From positions 1 through 64,000 of the forward strand of contig JANQFC010000077.1 in NCBI GenBank assembly GCA_028278035.1: DNA of 64,000 nt, written 5' to 3'. Below are positions 60,618 through 64,000 of the stretch, in pieces. A model generated the notes under the pieces. It saw only the letters and a program-made list of their open reading frames with translations. It ran no database searches and had not been told where the DNA came from. This DNA comes from Chlamydiales bacterium. Its GTDB lineage: Bacteria > Chlamydiota > Chlamydiia > Chlamydiales > SM23-39. The position numbers were made by a program, and so were the translations under genes. The stretch's first letter is position 1. Each line of letters begins with the position of its first letter.

Positions 60618-60828
60618 AAAATTTCTGTTATACTATTTACTATGACTTTTTCTTTTTACTGCTCTAAATTTTTAAATAATAAAAATTTATTATATCAAGG
60701 TATAAACTTAATTATTATTGACGCATCATTTCTTGGTTTCTTATAAAGAAGATAGTGACTTGATCTTGACTTTGTCAAATATTTTTTTTAATTCATGAAA
60801 AATACTTCAACCGTATCTGTAAACTAAG

Positions 60829-60969
60829 CTACATTTTTGTCATTTTTAATCTTAACCAATGTTTTTCAGTTACTATTGTTAATTTGTAAATCATTGACAG
60901 AGCATCTTTCTTAGATCCATAGCCTTTAATATGTCTCATTCTATGTCTTTGTTGAAAAAGTAGAGTATA
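60829..60969 (-). pseudogene. transposase C-terminal relic (possibly IS256/mutator type)
   Basis: An open stretch of 46 codons on the minus strand reads QQRHRMRHIKGYGSKKDALS, then MIYKLTIVTEKHWLRLK, and stops. The pattern R-x-R, aromatic/Gly, L-x-L/M-x-x, and E-x-x-W resembles the end of IS256-type transposases (compare the FPSEESLLRLV and SEEW segments). No start codon with a ribosome binding site and no further transposase sequence is present. It is a short fragment, so the family is uncertain. Confidence 0.4.
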
Positions 60970-61150
60970 TTACATTAGTAAATCTAATATACTGTCAATG
61001 TTGAAAAGGAAAAGTAAAAAAAGTATTAAAATCTTTTTTTAAGCATTTACAAACTGATTCATATAGTTTCCAAGATATATGTTTGATTCATTTTTTTCAT
61101 TATAAAAAACATATACTTAAATACAAAAGGCTTGATTAATAAAAACTTCA

Positions 61151-61182
61151 GACGCGGTCACAACCAATTCGCACTTTATCAC
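61151..61182 (+). repeat. dispersed repeat, clear copy
   Basis: GACGCGGTCACAACCAATTC followed by GCACTTTATCAC. It differs from the copy at 54158 by three bases in 32. It lies 195 bases upstream of the AlbA-type gene and marks the left side of the two-gene module that ends before the copies at 63402 and 63426. Confidence 0.75.
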
Positions 61183-61377
61183 AGATTAAGATGAAGATGA
61201 AAATTAATTCGTTATTTTTGCATCAAATCACAACTAAAAAAATGGTAGCTAAAAAACAAAATTAAATAAAAAATTCTTTAAATTTTAACAATTCTTTAAT
61301 AAGATAATTTCTTTTTCTTTTATTAAGAAACTAAAAGAATTAAAACTATTCTTAATGTAACTTGAAGGGTTAAAATT

Positions 61378-62826
61378 ATGAATTTAACTGAATTAAAACA
61401 TTTAATCTCAAATGGCGAATCAGAAAAGATTGAATTCAAAAAAACAACAGCTCAACAAAGACAAGGAACAAAAACTATTTGTGGTATGCTTAACCATCTT
61501 GGAGGATTAGTAATTTATGGAATCGATAATAATCGTGTAATTAAAGGACAAGAAGTTACAACAAAAACTTTAGAAAAATTAATTACTGAACATCGTTTGA
61601 TTTCTCCTATGCCTCATTTGGAAATTGAAACTGTTTCTGTTTCAAAAAAATTAAAAGTAATCGTTGTTAAAGCACCAGGAAATAAAGGCTTATTTCATTA
61701 TGAAAATCGTGCTTATTTAAGAAATGGACCAACAACTTCTATTATGCCTTTAGAAGAATATATGGAGCGTTTAATAGAAAAACGACATAGTTATCAAAGA
61801 TGGGAAAATGAATATGCTCCTTCTGAATTTACCATAAAAGATCTAGATGAAGAAGAAATACAAGCAACTTTATATAATGGACTAAAACTAGGACGTATAA
61901 AATCAAAAAAATATACAGATACTGAATCTATCCTTAGAGGTCTAAAATTAATTAAAAATGGCAAACTACTAAATGCAGCAATAGCTCTTTACGGAAAAAG
62001 CAATAATTTTTATCCTACGTTTTCTCAATTTTCAATTAAACTTGCACGATTTAGAGGAAATAATAGATTAGCTGAATTTACAGATAATCGTCAGTATCAA
62101 GATCATGCTTTTGGAATGCTTAGAAGAGCTGAAAACTTTCTTTTAGATCATATGCCAATTGCAAGTAAAATAGTTTATGGCAAAATAAAACGTGAAGATT
62201 ATCCTCTTTATCCACCACCTGCTTTCAGAGAAGCTGTTGCTAATGCAATTTGCCACCGTGATTATACTTTTGCAGGAGGTTCTGTTGCAATAGCCATATA
62301 TAACAATTACCTAGAAATTATTAATCCAGGAAAATTCCATTTTGATATTACTCCGGAAAAATTGAAATTACCCCATGATTCAAAACCATGGAATCCCTTA
62401 ATTGCTAATGCATTTTATTGTGCAGGAATCATTGAAGCTTGGGGATCCGGCACATTAAATATCATAGATAAATGTAAAGAAAATAAAAATCTACCACCAA
62501 AATGGGAAGAGCGTACAGGCTGCATTGTAGTAACTTTTTTTCCTAGAACATTTCAAAAAATTTCAAATTTGAGGCCAGAGTCAAGGCCAGAGTTAAGGCC
62601 AGAGTCAAGGCCAGAGTTAAATAAGAAAACTCTAGAAGAAACAATCTTGTTTTTCCTTACATCTGGTCCCCTTTCTACATCAGAGATAGCAAATGCTTTA
62701 GGTCATAAAAGTATATCAGGAGGTTTAAAAAAAGCTCTTCGAAAACTATTAAACTCTAAAAAAATAACATTTACCATTCCAGATAAAAAAGAAAGCCGGC
62801 TTCAAAAATATCAACTAAAAAAATAA
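61378..62826 (+). CDS. AlbA/Schlafen-type ATP-binding protein with winged helix
   Basis: A protein often annotated as RecG-like or as a putative DNA-binding transcriptional regulator. It has an AlbA_2 (Schlafen-type) domain at about residues 5-125 (GESEKIEFKKTTAQQRQGTK, GGLVIYGIDN, RAYLRNGPTTSIMPLEEYME), and a GHKL-type ATPase-like domain at about 270-390 (FREAVANAICHRDYTFAGGS, GIIEAWGSGTLNI). A short linker follows with two tandem copies of RPESRPEL, then a C-terminal winged helix (about 420-482). Such proteins occur on mobile elements and in defence islands; their action is mostly unknown. The metallophosphoesterase gene starts 3 bases after its stop, so the two form one operon. Confidence 0.85.
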   Translation: MNLTELKHLISNGESEKIEFKKTTAQQRQGTKTICGMLNHLGGLVIYGIDNNRVIKGQEVTTKTLEKLITEHRLISPMPHLEIETVSVSKKLKVIVVKAPGNKGLFHYENRAYLRNGPTTSIMPLEEYMERLIEKRHSYQRWENEYAPSEFTIKDLDEEEIQATLYNGLKLGRIKSKKYTDTESILRGLKLIKNGKLLNAAIALYGKSNNFYPTFSQFSIKLARFRGNNRLAEFTDNRQYQDHAFGMLRRAENFLLDHMPIASKIVYGKIKREDYPLYPPPAFREAVANAICHRDYTFAGGSVAIAIYNNYLEIINPGKFHFDITPEKLKLPHDSKPWNPLIANAFYCAGIIEAWGSGTLNIIDKCKENKNLPPKWEERTGCIVVTFFPRTFQKISNLRPESRPELRPESRPELNKKTLEETILFFLTSGPLSTSEIANALGHKSISGGLKKALRKLLNSKKITFTIPDKKESRLQKYQLKK

Positions 62827-62829
62827 TTT

Positions 62830-63378
62830 ATGAATAAATGGTTCATTGCTGACACTCACTTTTCTCATGTTAACATTATTAAATATACTTCCAGACCATT
62901 TAAAAACATAAAAGAAATGAATCTAGCATTAATTAAAAATTGGAATTCTCTTGTAGATAAAAATGATATAGTTTTTTTCTTAGGAGATTTCGGAATGGGA
63001 TCTACTGAACATCTTCGTTCTATTAATCTACAATTAAATGGGCAAAAGATATGTATTCGAGGTAATCATGATAAAACGCCAAGCAATTTGTATAAAATAG
63101 GATTTGCTGTTGTTCTTGAATTTGCAATCATCAAAATAGGACGTCATAATGTAGAACTTATACACCGTCCTAGTATAGAAATTCCTAATAATTTTCAATT
63201 ATATGGACATGTACATGAAAAAGCTTCCAATAAATTACAACGAAATCAACTTAATCTTTGTGTTGAAGTATGGAATTATCATCCTGTTCATGAAAAACAA
63301 ATATTAAGTATTCTCGATAAAGCTGAAAATAAAAAAACTCTATTTTATCATAAAAGCATGAAAAAAGTTCAAAAATAA
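62830..63378 (+). CDS. calcineurin-like metallophosphoesterase (182 aa)
   Basis: A small metal-dependent phosphoesterase. All motifs are present in order: D-x-H in IADTHFSHVNII (residues about 7-18), GD in VFFLGDFGMG, GNHD in IRGNHDKTP, the histidine in ELIHRP and GHVH in LYGHVHEK. The single-domain form of about 180 residues belongs to a group acting on nucleotides, 2',3'-cyclic phosphates or phosphoproteins; the substrate is not evident. It lies 3 bases after the AlbA-type gene, so the proteins probably act together. Confidence 0.92.
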   Translation: MNKWFIADTHFSHVNIIKYTSRPFKNIKEMNLALIKNWNSLVDKNDIVFFLGDFGMGSTEHLRSINLQLNGQKICIRGNHDKTPSNLYKIGFAVVLEFAIIKIGRHNVELIHRPSIEIPNNFQLYGHVHEKASNKLQRNQLNLCVEVWNYHPVHEKQILSILDKAENKKTLFYHKSMKKVQK

Positions 63379-63401
63379 ATTTAATTAAATCAAAAGAGTT
63401 T

Positions 63402-63457
63402 AAGTGCGAATTAGTTACTAATTCGGACTCAGATGCAACCAATTCGTACTTTGTCAC
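63402..63457. repeat. dispersed repeat, paired inverted copies forming a hairpin
   Basis: AAGTGCGAATTAGTTAC (63402-63418) faces GCAACCAATTCGTACTT (63436-63452), an inverted repeat of about 17 bases with three mismatches and a short spacer. The right arm is part of the full repeat copy at 63426-63457 (GACTCAGATGCAACC onward). This is the only place where both orientations lie next to each other. It separates the AlbA-metallophosphoesterase module from the Fic gene. Confidence 0.7.
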
Positions 63458-63624
63458 TCATCCCCGTCCAAATTAAAATTACTTATAACACTACTATACC
63501 CTTATATAAAAAGCTAGCTTCGAAAATTAAGAAATTGAGAGTATTGGGAATAACCAACATAAAAATTGCTGCAAAATTGAGAATTAGTATAAAAACTGTT
63601 CAAAAAAGTTTAGAAAATAAATGA
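63433..63624 (+). pseudogene. helix-turn-helix relic, recombinase-like C-terminus
   Basis: The open frame begins inside the repeat (MQPIRTL), so its first 25 codons are probably not a protein. The rest reads LASKIKKLRVLGITNIKIAA followed by KLRISIKTVQKSLENK, a clear helix-turn-helix like the C-terminal DNA-binding domain of site-specific serine recombinases and related proteins. The catalytic domain is absent. It is probably the tail of a decayed mobile-element gene. A small stand-alone DNA-binding protein is possible but less likely. Confidence 0.45.
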
Positions 63625-63631
63625 TAATTTA

Positions 63632-64000
63632 CTAGTATATTTTTTGATTTTCTAATATTTTTAAAAAGACATTATTAATGTAATACATTTCTCTTCCCTT
63701 TTTAATTCCTTTCATAATTCCTACTTTTTCCAACTCTTTTAAATATACGGATGCAGTTTGACGATGAGCAATTTTTGCTTCTTCAAGAAATTTAATTTTA
63801 CAATAAGGATGATAAAAAATAACTTCTACTAATTCTTTAGAAAAAATCTTAGGCAATTTTTGTTTAATAATTTCTGTTACTTCATTCATTATTTTTTGGA
63901 TTGAAAGTATCTTTGCTTTTGTTAAAATAGCTGTTTTGATAATAGCTTCCAACATGTAAATGATCCAATTTTCCCATTCACTTTTCTCTGTAATAGCTCT
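63632..64000 (-). CDS. Fic-family protein, C-terminal part (runs off the window)
   Basis: The last 122 codons of a Fic-family gene that continues beyond position 64000. The frame is open to the window edge and reads AITEKSEWENWIIYMLEAII, the segment following the Fic core in many Fic proteins (W-x-x-W/F-I). A winged helix at the C-terminus follows (IAHRQTASVYLKELEKVGIM, KGREMYYINN). Fic enzymes usually transfer AMP or other phosphate groups to target proteins using an HPFxxGNG motif, which would lie outside this window. An internal ATG at 63955 is not the true start. Confidence 0.78.
   Translation of the reverse strand, partial: RAITEKSEWENWIIYMLEAIIKTAILTKAKILSIQKIMNEVTEIIKQKLPKIFSKELVEVIFYHPYCKIKFLEEAKIAHRQTASVYLKELEKVGIMKGIKKGREMYYINNVFLKILENQKIY

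Larger units (their letters stand above)
60618..61377. other. intergenic accessory region with relics
   Basis: About 760 bases without an intact gene. It holds the promoter region of the autotransporter, a transposase-like coding relic (60829-60969), an imperfect hairpin with 9-bp arms AGTATATTA/TAATATACT (60964-60993), and one copy of the dispersed repeat (61151-61182). The remaining sequence up to 61377 is AT-rich and shows nothing further. Confidence 0.55.

Noticed and set aside
60540-60746. 68-residue open frame on the plus strand beside the autotransporter start
   Set aside because: It overlaps the signal-peptide region of the opposite gene, has no ribosome binding site and no recognisable features.
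62572-62622. RPEL actin-binding repeats in the AlbA-type protein
   Set aside because: The tandem RPESRPEL units have four residues between RP and EL; the actin-binding motif needs three (RPxxxEL). They look like a linker expanded by DNA slippage.
63402-63457. Integron attC site
   Set aside because: The inverted repeat and flanking modules are reminiscent, but the core sites do not fit RYYYAAC/GTTRRRY and no integrase gene is in view.
1-64000. tRNA, rRNA genes and CRISPR arrays
   Set aside because: I looked for cloverleaf-like GC-rich segments, rRNA motifs and regularly spaced short repeats and recognised none. A tRNAscan-SE or Infernal run would be decisive.

Overview
The window is very AT-rich, gene-dense bacterial DNA. 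It encodes a Gram-negative-type envelope: a TamA/BamA-type Omp85 protein with TamB, MlaE/F/D lipid transport, a type V autotransporter and several lipoproteins. Many proteins are of the kind found in obligate intracellular bacteria of protists: FabI of the plant/chlamydial type, U-box-like and coiled-coil proteins, a Fic protein, kinase-like proteins and a solitary OppA-like protein. The composition, the reduced gene style and the many lineage-specific hypotheticals fit Candidatus Dependentiae (TM6; Babela-like) best. A chlamydia-like or other amoeba symbiont cannot be excluded from this window alone. No rRNA, tRNA or CRISPR array was recognised.

Layout. 0-11 kb holds housekeeping genes: a [2Fe-2S] ferredoxin with a DUF1858 redox protein, HemW, an RsmI-like methylase, HolA, FabI, an orphan FliO-like protein, and NfeD with flotillin FloA. 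11-16.3 kb is tamA-tamB. 16.5-19 kb is a four-gene operon whose order and features (coiled-coil protein, SycD/LcrH-like TPR chaperone, two-hydrophobic-segment protein, one-hydrophobic-segment protein) match a type III secretion translocon operon. 19-21.8 kb is mlaE-mlaF-mlaD. 21.8-34.5 kb mixes large orphan proteins, tail-anchored proteins, a tandem pair of small membrane proteins, an OppA-like lipoprotein, a lipase-like hydrolase, a sugar-phosphate cupin and a YihY/BrkB protein. 34.5-45.4 kb holds three tandem kinase-like membrane-anchored paralogues, an MGDG-synthase/MurG-like glycosyltransferase, an EEP-family hydrolase, an FKBP-type isomerase, a ferritin whose ribosome binding site lies inside a perfect hairpin, and a GT90 plus GT-A-like fusion. 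45.4-51 kb holds an autoregulated MerR regulator and a six-gene operon of coiled-coil proteins; two carry U-box-like domains and one of these ends in the CaaX-like tail CILL.

52.6-64 kb is an accessory, decaying region. It has truncated MFS, PHP and B3/4-like genes, a transposase relic, a recombinase-like helix-turn-helix relic, a nucleotidyltransferase-like gene, an MFS exporter, a 1400-residue autotransporter with a GC-rich repetitive passenger, an AlbA/Schlafen-type protein paired with a metallophosphoesterase, and the end of a Fic gene. Copies of a roughly 30-bp repeat, in both orientations, border these segments.

How the genes may work together (inference): the translocon-like operon, the U-box operon, the tail-anchored proteins and the Fic protein look like host-interaction machinery. 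TamAB, Mla, flotillin and the glycosyltransferases maintain the outer envelope. No type III apparatus gene lies in the window, so the secretion hypothesis rests on family resemblance and gene order.
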